From assembly GCA_002395865.1 (NCBI GenBank), contig DGVE01000221.1, positions 1 to 7,737 of the forward strand: 7,737 nt of DNA, read 5' to 3'. The translations under genes were made by a program, and so were the position numbers. The stretch is from Lachnospiraceae bacterium UBA4292 (GTDB lineage: Bacteria > Bacillota > Clostridia > Lachnospirales > Lachnospiraceae). Under the pieces are notes generated by a model, which searched no databases, had not been told where the DNA came from, and saw only the letters and a program-made list of their open reading frames with translations. Every line of letters begins with the position of its first letter. Position 1 is the first letter of the stretch. Positions 1 through 5,694 of this stretch are shown here, in pieces.

Positions 1-120
1 TCCTGTATGGTTCTGAATAGTTACGATCCTCTTTCAAACTTGTCTCCGTTCATACCGGATTCTGATGTGTTTTTTTCAACAGAGGATTTTATACCATAGT
101 GCGTATTATGTCAAGGAGGA

Positions 121-1056
121 ATGGATTTGTATTCATTTACCGAGTGCAGGCTCTGCCCGAGGCGGTGCGGGGCCGACAGGTTCACGGCGGGCGGAGCCTG
201 CAGAACAAAGCTTAAATATGAGGACGGCCGGGTTCTTTTTCCCGTGGCCAGAGCGGCTCTGCACTACTGGGAGGAGCCCTGCATATCGGGGAGCACGGGC
301 TCGGGCACGGTGTTTTTCACGGGCTGCAACCTGGGCTGCGTATTCTGCCAGAACGGCGCCATATCGACGGGTGAGTCGGGCATTTATATCGACAGTGAGC
401 GGCTGGTGCGGATATTTTTTGAGCTTAAGGAGCAGGGCGCTGCCAATATAAATCTGGTGACGGCCGCTCATGTGCTTCCCCCTGTCCGGGAGGCGGTGGC
501 TTGGGCGAAGGAGGAGGGACTGGATATACCTGTGTTGTATAACACATCCTCATATGAGCTGCGGGAACAGATAAGGAGCCTTGAAGGGCTCGCGGACATA
601 TATCTCCCGGATCTCAAATACAGCTCGACCCTTCTCGCGAAGCGATTTTCGCACGCGGAGGACTACCCGCAGGTCGCGAGGGCTGCGATAGAGGAGATGG
701 TACGCCAGACAGGACCCTGTGTGTTTGATAAAAATGGTATGCTTCGCCGCGGGACGGTGGTGCGCCACCTTGTACTGCCGGGGTGCAGCGCCGACAGCAA
801 GGAGATCATCCGCTACCTGTACACCACCTACGGCGATGACATCTACATATCGATAATGAACCAGTACACCCCCGTGGAGAGGACGGTGGATATCCCTCCG
901 CTTAACCGCGCAGTCAGGGCGTCCGAGTACGACAGCGTCATAGAGTACGCGCTCTCCATCGGTGTAAAAAATGCATACATGCAGGAGGGAAGTGCGGCCG
1001 ATGAGAGCTTTATTCCGCCGTTTGACCACACGGGAGTGCTTCCTGGCGGAAACTGA
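121..1056 (+). CDS. PflX-like radical SAM protein (pyruvate formate-lyase activase-like)
   Basis: Radical SAM enzyme of the PflA-related COG1313/PflX group; these bind a 4Fe-4S cluster and cleave S-adenosylmethionine, but the substrate of this subgroup is not established. Seen: the CX3CX2C cluster motif TGCNLGCVFCQN with Cys69, Cys73 and Cys76; an N-terminal cysteine cluster CRLCPRRCG (Cys9, 12, 16) plus Cys27, typical of the subgroup; and a C-terminal FIPPFDHTGV segment. The length, 311 aa, is normal. Start choice is uncertain: AAGGAGGA (113-120) abuts ATG 121 with no spacer, whereas the in-frame TTG at 127 has an ideal 6-nt spacer, so the true protein may begin two codons later. No glycyl-radical enzyme is adjacent, so an activase role is not supported by context. 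It appears monocistronic, since the next gene has its own promoter. Family confident, function not. Confidence 0.9.
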   Translation: MDLYSFTECRLCPRRCGADRFTAGGACRTKLKYEDGRVLFPVARAALHYWEEPCISGSTGSGTVFFTGCNLGCVFCQNGAISTGESGIYIDSERLVRIFFELKEQGAANINLVTAAHVLPPVREAVAWAKEEGLDIPVLYNTSSYELREQIRSLEGLADIYLPDLKYSSTLLAKRFSHAEDYPQVARAAIEEMVRQTGPCVFDKNGMLRRGTVVRHLVLPGCSADSKEIIRYLYTTYGDDIYISIMNQYTPVERTVDIPPLNRAVRASEYDSVIEYALSIGVKNAYMQEGSAADESFIPPFDHTGVLPGGN

Positions 1057-1093
1057 AGGGTATTTTTGCGTAGGAATCCCTGTGAAAAGCCTC

Positions 1094-1122
1094 TTGCAAT
1101 AGGTCCCGATATTTGCTATAAT
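1094..1122 (+). promoter_or_regulatory. Strong SigA-type promoter with extended -10
   Basis: TTGCAA (1094-1099), a 17-bp spacer and a perfect TATAAT (1117-1122) preceded by TGC (extended -10). The predicted transcription start is near 1129, giving a leader of about 87 nt before the 157-aa membrane protein gene. Confidence 0.85.
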
Positions 1123-1144
1123 CGCGGGAGTGCAAAAAGTAACC

Positions 1145-1201
1145 GGCCGTAGGGCCCTCCGCTGGCGCAGCAGGCACGCCTCCGGCAGACACATTGCCTG
1201 C
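1145..1201 (+). promoter_or_regulatory. Structured 5' leader of the small membrane protein gene
   Basis: The GC-rich leader can form GGCC(1145-1148)/GGCC(1153-1156) with a GTAG loop, and a perfect 7-bp stem GCAGGCA(1170-1176)/TGCCTGC(1195-1201) ending 4 nt before the ribosome binding site AGGTG (1206-1210). A competing pairing GGCG(1164-1167)/CGCC(1177-1180) would exclude the 7-bp stem. No known riboswitch class is recognised and no terminator U-tract follows, so any control would be at translation or mRNA stability. This is inference from pairing by eye. Confidence 0.35.
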
Positions 1202-1215
1202 GAATAGGTGTTGAA

Positions 1216-1689
1216 ATGGTCAATTCTATGCCGGCGCTTATAGCGCTGCCTGTATGGGCCACAGTGCTCATAATAGTTCTTGTTGTAATCATTGCCCTGC
1301 TCGTGATTCTATACATCGCGGGAAGAAAGCTTCAGCAGCGTCAGATCGAGCAGAAGCAGCAGATGGACGCCATGGCCCAGGTCATGTCCATGCTTATCAT
1401 CGATAAGAAGGTGATGAAGCTCATAGACGCGAAGCTGCCCGATGAAGTGATGGCGCAGGTTCCGAAGCTCATGCGCAAGCAGAAGATGCCCGTGGTCAAG
1501 GCCAAGATCGGTCCGAGGATCATGACGCTTCTGTGCGAGCCGAAGGTATTTGAGGTCCTTCCTGTAAAGAAGGAGATCAAGGCCGTAGTCAGCGGTATCT
1601 ACATCACAGAGATCAAGAGCGTCCGCGGCGGGGCCATTCCCCAGCCGGAGCCCAAGAAAAAGAAGGGGCTCTTCGGCCGCAAGAAATAA
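1216..1689 (+). CDS. Small single-pass membrane-anchored protein, unknown function
   Basis: 157 aa. Seen: a short N-terminus, one very hydrophobic segment (about residues 13-35, rich in I, L and V), a glutamine/arginine-rich stretch (37-50) suggesting a short coiled coil, then a soluble domain (about 58-138) with KAKIGPRIMTLL and VKKEIKAVVSGIYITEIKSV, and a basic tail ending KKKKGLFGRKK. The layout resembles YajC (one N-terminal helix plus a small cytoplasmic domain), but the characteristic YajC motifs are absent, so I do not assign it. The positively charged segment after the helix predicts N-out/C-in topology. The start is supported by AGGTG five bases upstream. It has its own strong promoter and terminator, so it is a monocistronic and probably well-expressed gene. 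I recall similar proteins from Lachnospiraceae-type genomes but cannot name a function. Confidence 0.85.
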   Translation: MVNSMPALIALPVWATVLIIVLVVIIALLVILYIAGRKLQQRQIEQKQQMDAMAQVMSMLIIDKKVMKLIDAKLPDEVMAQVPKLMRKQKMPVVKAKIGPRIMTLLCEPKVFEVLPVKKEIKAVVSGIYITEIKSVRGGAIPQPEPKKKKGLFGRKK

Positions 1690-1732
1690 TTCACTGTTTT
1701 GTTCACATATCCCGCCTGGTTGCTTATATCTG

Positions 1733-1775
1733 AAAAAAGCTCCGTGATACGCTTTTTAGCGGTTCGGAGCTTTTT
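1733..1775 (+). terminator. Rho-independent terminator after the small membrane protein gene
   Basis: AAAAAGCTCCG (1734-1744) pairs perfectly with CGGAGCTTTTT (1765-1775). Inside the loop is a second 4-bp stem CGCT(1750-1753)/AGCG(1758-1761) with a TTTT loop. The A-tract/T-tract symmetry means it could act in both directions. Confidence 0.9.
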
Positions 1776-1821
1776 ATTATATGAAGCTCTGTTGTTTGTA
1801 CGGAGAATAATACCGAAAGCA

Positions 1822-1850
1822 TGGAATAATCAGGGAAGTAATGATATTAT
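1822..1850 (+). promoter_or_regulatory. Possible promoter of the kinase-reductase operon
   Basis: Extended -10 TGATATTAT (TATTAT at 1845-1850), with a poor -35 candidate TGGAAT (1822-1827) 17 bp upstream. A promoter is expected here because a strong terminator precedes the operon. The predicted leader is under 20 nt. Confidence 0.35.
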
Positions 1851-1873
1851 TATCAGTGCAAAAAAGGACGGTG

Positions 1874-2425
1874 ATGAAAATGGTTCTGATTATTACAGGC
1901 GCCTCGCACACGGGTAAGACGGTGCTGGCGCAGAGGCTGCTTGAGAGATACGGATGGCCGTATATGTCGATAGATCATCTAAAGATGGGGCTGATCAGGA
2001 GCGGGAACACGCGCCTTACACCGGAGGATGACGATGAACTCACGGGATATCTGTGGCCGATAGTGCGGGAGATGATAAAGACGGCGGTAGAGAACAGGCA
2101 GAATCTGATCGTTGAAGGATGCTATATTCCGCCAAAATGGAGGAGGGACTTCGCGGATGAGTATCTTTCAGAGATCGGCTTTATATGCCTTGCAATGACG
2201 GATGGGTATATCGACAGACATTTCGGAGATATAGTGGCGCACGCCTGTGATAAGGAGCGCCGGCTGGACGATTCGGACTGTACGGCTAAGAGGCTGAAGG
2301 AGGATAACCGCCGCTATATGGAGCTATTTACACAGGCGAATGAGAGGGTGATCTTGATAGAAGATAATTATGAGAACGTAATATCAAGGCTTATAGGAGG
2401 ATGCACAAATGTATGTAGCAAATGA
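1874..2425 (+). CDS. P-loop NTPase, small kinase-like protein
   Basis: 183 aa from ATG 1874, chosen because AAGGA (1864-1868) lies five bases upstream; an upstream in-frame ATG at 1841 has no ribosome site and would overlap the putative -10. Seen: Walker A GASHTGKT (residues 9-16) at the extreme N-terminus, an Asp in the SIDHLK segment (Asp34) at the position where small-molecule kinases often carry a substrate-binding acid, LIVEGCYIPP (78-87) resembling the second strand of adenylate-kinase, AAA_33 and zeta-toxin-like folds, and an Arg/Lys-rich lid-like stretch (128-147). Substrate unknown; it could phosphorylate a nucleotide, sugar acid or other small molecule. The last 17 bases overlap the next gene, so translation is probably coupled. 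No antitoxin-like partner is seen, which argues against a zeta-type toxin. Fold likely, function open. Confidence 0.85.
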   Translation: MKMVLIITGASHTGKTVLAQRLLERYGWPYMSIDHLKMGLIRSGNTRLTPEDDDELTGYLWPIVREMIKTAVENRQNLIVEGCYIPPKWRRDFADEYLSEIGFICLAMTDGYIDRHFGDIVAHACDKERRLDDSDCTAKRLKEDNRRYMELFTQANERVILIEDNYENVISRLIGGCTNVCSK

Positions 2426-3398
2426 AGGCCGGTATGAAAAAATGAAGTACAACCGCTGCGGGAAGAGCGGGCTTATGCTTCCGGCGGTGTCGCTGGGGCT
2501 GTGGCACAATTTCGGGGATACCGGGTGCTATGCAAATATGGAACAGATGTGTTTTACCGCCTTCGACAACGGCATCACGCATTTTGATCTGGCAAATAAT
2601 TACGGGCCGAAGCCGGGGAGCGCGGAGAGCAATTTCGGGAGGATAATGGCAGAGCATTTCCGACCATACCGCGATGAGATGATCATTTCCACCAAGGCGG
2701 GATACGATATGTGGCCGGGTCCCTACGGCGACTGGGGGAGCAGGAAATATCTTATCGCGAGTCTTGATCAGTCTTTAAAGCGGCTGGGACTCGATTATGT
2801 GGATATATTCTATCATCACAGGATGGATCCGGACACGCCGCTCGAGGAGACCATGGGGGCTCTGGAGCAGATAGTGAGAAGCGGCAAAGCGCTCTATGTG
2901 GGCCTTTCAAACTACGACGGGGCAACGCTTTCTGCGGCTGCGGCGATACTGGAGGAGAGAAAGGTACCCTTCATTATCAACCAGAACAGGTACAATATTC
3001 TGGACCGCGGTATAGAGGAGAATGGCTTGAAGGAGAATTCAAACCGCCTTGGCAAGGGAATCATATGCTTTTCGCCTCTTGCTCAGGGCATGCTTACCGA
3101 CAGATATCTGAAGGGCATTCCGGAGGACAGTAGGGTACGCACGGACGGAAGATTTCTGAAGGAGGATCAGGTCTCGGGGGAGAAGCTGGATAATATCAGG
3201 GAGCTGAACAGGATAGCCGAGAGTCGTGGACAGACGCTTGCGGAGATGGCGCTTGCATGGCTCCTTCACGACGGCAGAATCACCTCCGTACTAATTGGGG
3301 CGTCCAGGCCTTCGCAGATATTGGACAATATCAAGGCAACCGAGAACATCACATTCACGCAGGATGAACTGGATGCGATCGACAGGCTCTCAAAATAA
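2409..3398 (+). CDS. yghZ: Aldo/keto reductase, L-glyceraldehyde-3-phosphate reductase type (AKR14/YghZ)
   Basis: 329 aa. NADPH-dependent cytosolic oxidoreductase; the E. coli relative YghZ (Gpr, AKR14A) reduces L-glyceraldehyde 3-phosphate and detoxifies aldehydes such as methylglyoxal. Seen: the family signature stretches LPAVSLGLWHNFGD, THFDLANNYGP, ISTKAGYDMWPGPYG and SRKYLIASLDQSLKRLGLDYVD (in part), the tetrad Asp60, Tyr65, Lys96 and His137, and a C-terminal cofactor segment SVLIGASRPSQ. These closely track the E. coli protein as I recall it. The C-terminus is about 15 residues shorter than the E. coli tail. AGGAGG (2395-2400), eight bases upstream, supports ATG 2409, which lies inside the kinase gene. 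Transcription probably stops at the hairpin of the IS end 38 bases downstream. Assignment to subfamily is strong; the physiological substrate here is inferred. Confidence 0.93.
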   Translation: MYVANEGRYEKMKYNRCGKSGLMLPAVSLGLWHNFGDTGCYANMEQMCFTAFDNGITHFDLANNYGPKPGSAESNFGRIMAEHFRPYRDEMIISTKAGYDMWPGPYGDWGSRKYLIASLDQSLKRLGLDYVDIFYHHRMDPDTPLEETMGALEQIVRSGKALYVGLSNYDGATLSAAAAILEERKVPFIINQNRYNILDRGIEENGLKENSNRLGKGIICFSPLAQGMLTDRYLKGIPEDSRVRTDGRFLKEDQVSGEKLDNIRELNRIAESRGQTLAEMALAWLLHDGRITSVLIGASRPSQILDNIKATENITFTQDELDAIDRLSK

Positions 3399-3435
3399 GT
3401 CGATATAAAAGGGGCTGTAAAAAAAGTACATAAAG

Positions 3436-3473
3436 AAAAATCGCTGTAGGCATAGCGCTTACAGCGATTTTTT
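3436..3473 (+). terminator. IS-borne hairpin acting as terminator for the reductase operon
   Basis: AAAAATCGCTGTA (3436-3448) pairs with TACAGCGATTTTT (3460-3472), extendable by three pairs (one G-T) to leave a 5-nt loop. Six Ts follow the stem. In the intact element it would shield the transposase from outside transcription; here it is the first terminator after the aldo/keto reductase gene. Confidence 0.8.
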
Positions 3474-3481
3474 GGTATAAT
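3473..3481 (+). promoter_or_regulatory. Transposase promoter, extended -10 (copy 1)
   Basis: TGG followed by a perfect TATAAT (3476-3481), placed directly after the hairpin. No good -35 is present 16-18 bp upstream, where the hairpin loop lies. The predicted start falls at about 3488, the first transposase codon position. It points toward the permease remnant and the two small genes. Confidence 0.55.
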
Positions 3482-3487
3482 GATTTC

Positions 3488-3604
3488 GCGCAAAAATTCA
3501 TAAATACCAGTGGCTATTATACAACACGTCAGCTGAAATTGCCACTGGAAATTGAAAAAATAATCGACGTTGCTGACCCGGTATATTCATTCTGCGATAT
3601 ATGT
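3488..3604 (+). pseudogene. Transposase N-terminal remnant, copy 1 (start codon lost)
   Basis: The frame reads AQKFINTSGYYTTRQLKLPL and continues through EIEKIIDVADPVYSFCDI before leaving homology; a stop follows at 3617-3619. At 3488-3490, where copy 2 has GTG, this copy has GCG, so it has lost its apparent initiation codon as well as the rest of the gene. It lacks the catalytic DDE region and cannot be active. Confidence 0.75.
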
Positions 3605-3755
3605 ATCTTCTGGATTTGATGTTTCTGCAAAACTCCAGTTGCTGTATGCTTTGCTGCTCATTGCGCTCACCACCTTCCTTACCATGATCGGAGGATTTAT
3701 CCCCGCAAAGAAGGCAGCCAAGCGTGACCCGGTTGCGGCACTCAGGATTGAATAA
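3605..3755 (+). pseudogene. ABC transporter permease (FtsX/MacB type), C-terminal remnant
   Basis: About 50 residues remain: a hydrophobic helix (LLYALLLIALTTFLTMIGGFI) followed by the characteristic end of FtsX-domain permeases, IPAKKAAKRDPVAALRIE and a stop. In intact permeases of this family the last transmembrane helix is followed by this basic P-x-KKAAK-x-DPV-x-ALR motif. Everything upstream (periplasmic domain and other helices) is missing and replaced by the IS end, whose transposase frame differs from the permease frame, so no fusion protein is made. The partner ATPase gene is also absent. Best explained by a deletion running from inside the IS into the permease gene. Confidence 0.8.
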
Positions 3756-3775
3756 AAATAAAATAGGAGCACAAA

Positions 3776-4009
3776 ATGACTTCGATTTTGATAAAAGATA
3801 CGACCAGAGAAGAGCGCGAGCAGATAGTAGCCGAATCCATCGGCAACATCAATGGTTTGTGCGACGGCTGCATGTCCGGACTTGTTGAAATGTATCAGGA
3901 TTATATCGACGGGAAGAAGGAAATACGCGATATTAATATGGAATTCAGGGCAAGGTACGAGTCAGGCATGGAAGCACCCAAGAAAAAAGGGTGTGGATAT
4001 ATGACATAG
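3776..4009 (+). CDS. Small conserved-looking protein with CxxC, unknown function
   Basis: 77 aa, acidic N-terminal half, no signal peptide or membrane segment. Seen: a CDGC pair (Cys29 and Cys32) in GLCDGCMSG, a third Cys73 near the C-terminus in KKKGCGYMT, and a helical charged middle (YQDYIDGKKEIRDINMEF). The cysteine arrangement could bind a metal or form a disulfide, but this is inference. AGGAG (3765-3769), six bases before ATG 3776, gives a convincing start. It lies 20 bases after the permease remnant and 22 bases before the next small gene, so it was probably the downstream member of the permease operon and may now be transcribed from the IS promoter. I recall similar short proteins in Clostridia but cannot assign a family name. 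Confidence 0.8.
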   Translation: MTSILIKDTTREEREQIVAESIGNINGLCDGCMSGLVEMYQDYIDGKKEIRDINMEFRARYESGMEAPKKKGCGYMT

Positions 4010-4031
4010 ATGAAAACGGAGGAATGAGAAT

Positions 4032-4205
4032 ATGGTAACCATGTATTATGAAGTCGTCAGCATTGAGGGAGATTATGCAAACCTTAAAAGGATCGATGAA
4101 GAGTCAGATGATCTGAAGCTTGTTGCAAGAGCTCTTCTGCCGGAAGATATATATGAAGGCTGCCGGTTAAAGTATGAATTGCTGCAGTATTCGATAGAAG
4201 AGTAG
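4032..4205 (+). CDS. 57-aa acidic protein of unknown function
   Basis: ATG GTA ACC ATG at 4032, ending TAG at 4203-4205. The product begins MVTMYYEVVSIEGDYANLKR and ends LKYELLQYSIEE. A perfect GGAGGA (4018-4023) lies eight bases upstream, and the composition (YEVVSIEGDYA, KLVARALLPEDI, EGCRLKYELLQY) looks like a compact beta-rich domain rather than random sequence. No membrane segment; one Cys at residue 44. Only 22 bases separate it from the preceding small gene, so the two are probably co-transcribed. No family recognised. The good ribosome site and biased, frame-consistent codons make it likely real despite its size. Confidence 0.75.
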   Translation: MVTMYYEVVSIEGDYANLKRIDEESDDLKLVARALLPEDIYEGCRLKYELLQYSIEE

Positions 4206-4249
4206 ATTCGGTGGGCATTTTTTTCCCTAAACTGATCTATATTTCACTA

Positions 4250-4278
4250 TTGACAGAATGTAAAAATGCGGCTAATAT
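4250..4278 (+). promoter_or_regulatory. Consensus SigA-type promoter of the DUF4143 ATPase gene
   Basis: Perfect TTGACA (4250-4255), 17-bp spacer, TAATAT (4273-4278). The predicted start near 4285 gives a short leader of about 29 nt to ATG 4314. Confidence 0.8.
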
Positions 4279-4313
4279 AAAATCAGAGTTTAGATTAGTC
4301 GGAGCGCGTGCAT

Positions 4314-5543
4314 ATGGGATACATAGAAAGAGCAATTACGGATATAATAAAAAGAAGAGCAGGCCAGAGCAAATGCCTATTATTGACCGGGTCAAGGCAG
4401 GTTGGCAAATCCACTCTTATAAACCATGTCTTTTCTGAATATAACAAGGCTTGTTTTGATGACCAACTTACAAGACTTCAGGCAAGAGAAGAACCTAAAC
4501 TGTTTTTCTTGAACAATCCATGCCCGCTTTTTATAGATGAGGTTCAAAAGGAACCGGGTATTCTTGAAAATATAAAACTTATGGCCGACAGCTCAGATCT
4601 GCGTGGGCAGTTTATCCTTTCAGGTTCTCAGAAATTAGAGTTGATGAAGGGGGTAAGCGAGTCTCTCGCCGGAAGGGTTTCCGTAGTCGAAATGGCCGGT
4701 TTGTCAATGAGAGAGCTAAACGGTATTTCTTTTAATAGGCATTTTATCCCTACCTCGGATTATATATTGCAACGGGAAAGAGAAATAAAATCCTACAACA
4801 ACATATGGAGTTATATACACGGCGGTTCATATCCGGAATTATATGATGTAGAGAGGGACTGGATAGATTTCTATTCTTCATATGTGGCAACATATCTTGA
4901 AAGAGATATAAATGAACTGATCGATACCGACAGTCTGACTTTTGCCAAATTTATGACATCAGTTGCCGCACGTACGGGAGAGCTGCTGAACTATGCCAAT
5001 ATTGCCGGCGAAGTCGGAATAAGTGAACCGACAATAAAAAACTGGATATCAATTCTGGAACGAACCGGTATTGTGTTTATCCTTCAGCCTTACAGTTCCA
5101 ATGCACTTTCAAGGGCGATAAAAGCTCCTAAAATATATTTCCGAGACACCGGGTTGGCTTGCTACCTGACAAAGTGGACATCTCCGGGGGCATTAATGAA
5201 CTCTGCCGTGGCAGGAAGTATGTTTGAAACTTTTGTTGTTTCCGAGATTCTGAAGTCATACAGCAACGAAGGGCTTGATTATCACTTCAACGTTTTCTAT
5301 TACCGCGGAAAGGACAAGACCCAAAAAGAGAACGAGATCGATCTGATTCTGGAACAGGACGGTTTGTTATATCCGATCGAAATAAAAATGACAGGAAATC
5401 CAAAAGCTGAGATGGGAGAGGCAAATCCCATCCTTGATAAAATACCCGAAAAAAAACGAGGCATGGGTGCAATACTGTGTCTTATTGACAAGAAGACTTA
5501 TCTTAGAGAGAATTTGGTTGCGCTTCCGATTTCATACATATAA
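4314..5543 (+). CDS. AAA_14/DUF4143 family ATPase (COG1373)
   Basis: 409 aa from ATG 4314, preferred over GTG 4308 because GGAG (4301-4304) is nine bases from the ATG but only three from the GTG. Seen: Walker A GSRQVGKST (26-34), Walker B LFIDEVQ (72-78), a sensor-like ILSGSQ (101-106) and the LAGRV segment (119-122), then the DUF4143 half: YLERDIN (194-200), a winged-helix-like region GEVGISEPTIKNWISILERTGI (in part, 232-253), and a C-terminal nuclease-like core with EID (341-343) and IEIK (355-358), matching the PD-(D/E)XK pattern. The family is common and scattered in bacteria and archaea, and its cellular role is not established. It appears complete, has its own consensus promoter and is visibly more AT-rich than the left-hand genes, which fits horizontal acquisition. 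No toxin-antitoxin or defence partner is adjacent. Confidence 0.93.
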   Translation: MGYIERAITDIIKRRAGQSKCLLLTGSRQVGKSTLINHVFSEYNKACFDDQLTRLQAREEPKLFFLNNPCPLFIDEVQKEPGILENIKLMADSSDLRGQFILSGSQKLELMKGVSESLAGRVSVVEMAGLSMRELNGISFNRHFIPTSDYILQREREIKSYNNIWSYIHGGSYPELYDVERDWIDFYSSYVATYLERDINELIDTDSLTFAKFMTSVAARTGELLNYANIAGEVGISEPTIKNWISILERTGIVFILQPYSSNALSRAIKAPKIYFRDTGLACYLTKWTSPGALMNSAVAGSMFETFVVSEILKSYSNEGLDYHFNVFYYRGKDKTQKENEIDLILEQDGLLYPIEIKMTGNPKAEMGEANPILDKIPEKKRGMGAILCLIDKKTYLRENLVALPISYI

Positions 5544-5694
5544 ACCATCGGAAGCGACTATTAATAACGGTTTCAAGCTTATAAAAGAAGAAAGTCTAAA
5601 ATACAATGAAAAATCTATTGGAAACTGGACGTTCAAAATGGAATTATGACGAATAACGATCAGCAGAATCATTTCGCGAACGGAGTTTTAAAGT

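Larger units (their letters stand above)
3411..3604 (+). mobile_element. Truncated insertion-sequence left end, copy 1 (IS1182-like)
   Basis: Starts with GGGGCTGT, the probable terminal repeat, then a hairpin, an extended -10 promoter and the start of a transposase reading frame. Positions 3411-3570 match 6862-7020 in the same orientation with eight substitutions and one single-base indel by eye. Copy 1 continues about 34 bases further in the transposase frame (protein segment DPVYSFCDI) before switching to ABC-permease sequence near 3600-3606. No matching right end (ACAGCCCC) occurs in the window, so this is a remnant. The IS1182-like label comes from recall of N-termini containing TTRQLKLP and DPVYSF; the exact breakpoint is uncertain by a few bases. 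Confidence 0.8.

Noticed and set aside
1..99. Frame open from base 1 to a TAG at 97-99 (32 codons), possibly the 3' end of an upstream gene.
   Set aside because: Too short to show any family motif, and the composition is not convincing; left unassigned. No other feature is visible in the first 110 bases.
550..1194. Long minus-strand open frame (214 codons) opposite the radical SAM gene.
   Set aside because: Lies almost entirely antisense to a gene with clear motifs; its translation is Arg- and Val-rich with no recognisable domain and no ribosome site.
3570..3755. A 61-codon gene starting at TTG 3570 and reading into the permease tail.
   Set aside because: The first ten or so codons are IS sequence read in the wrong frame and there is no ribosome site; only the C-terminal part is real permease sequence, so it is listed as a pseudogene.
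5434..5649. 71-codon + strand frame overlapping the end of the DUF4143 gene and extending past it.
   Set aside because: Starts inside the ATPase gene in another frame with no ribosome site, and the tail beyond 5543 shows no recognisable motif. The 5544-5694 interval is treated as non-coding.
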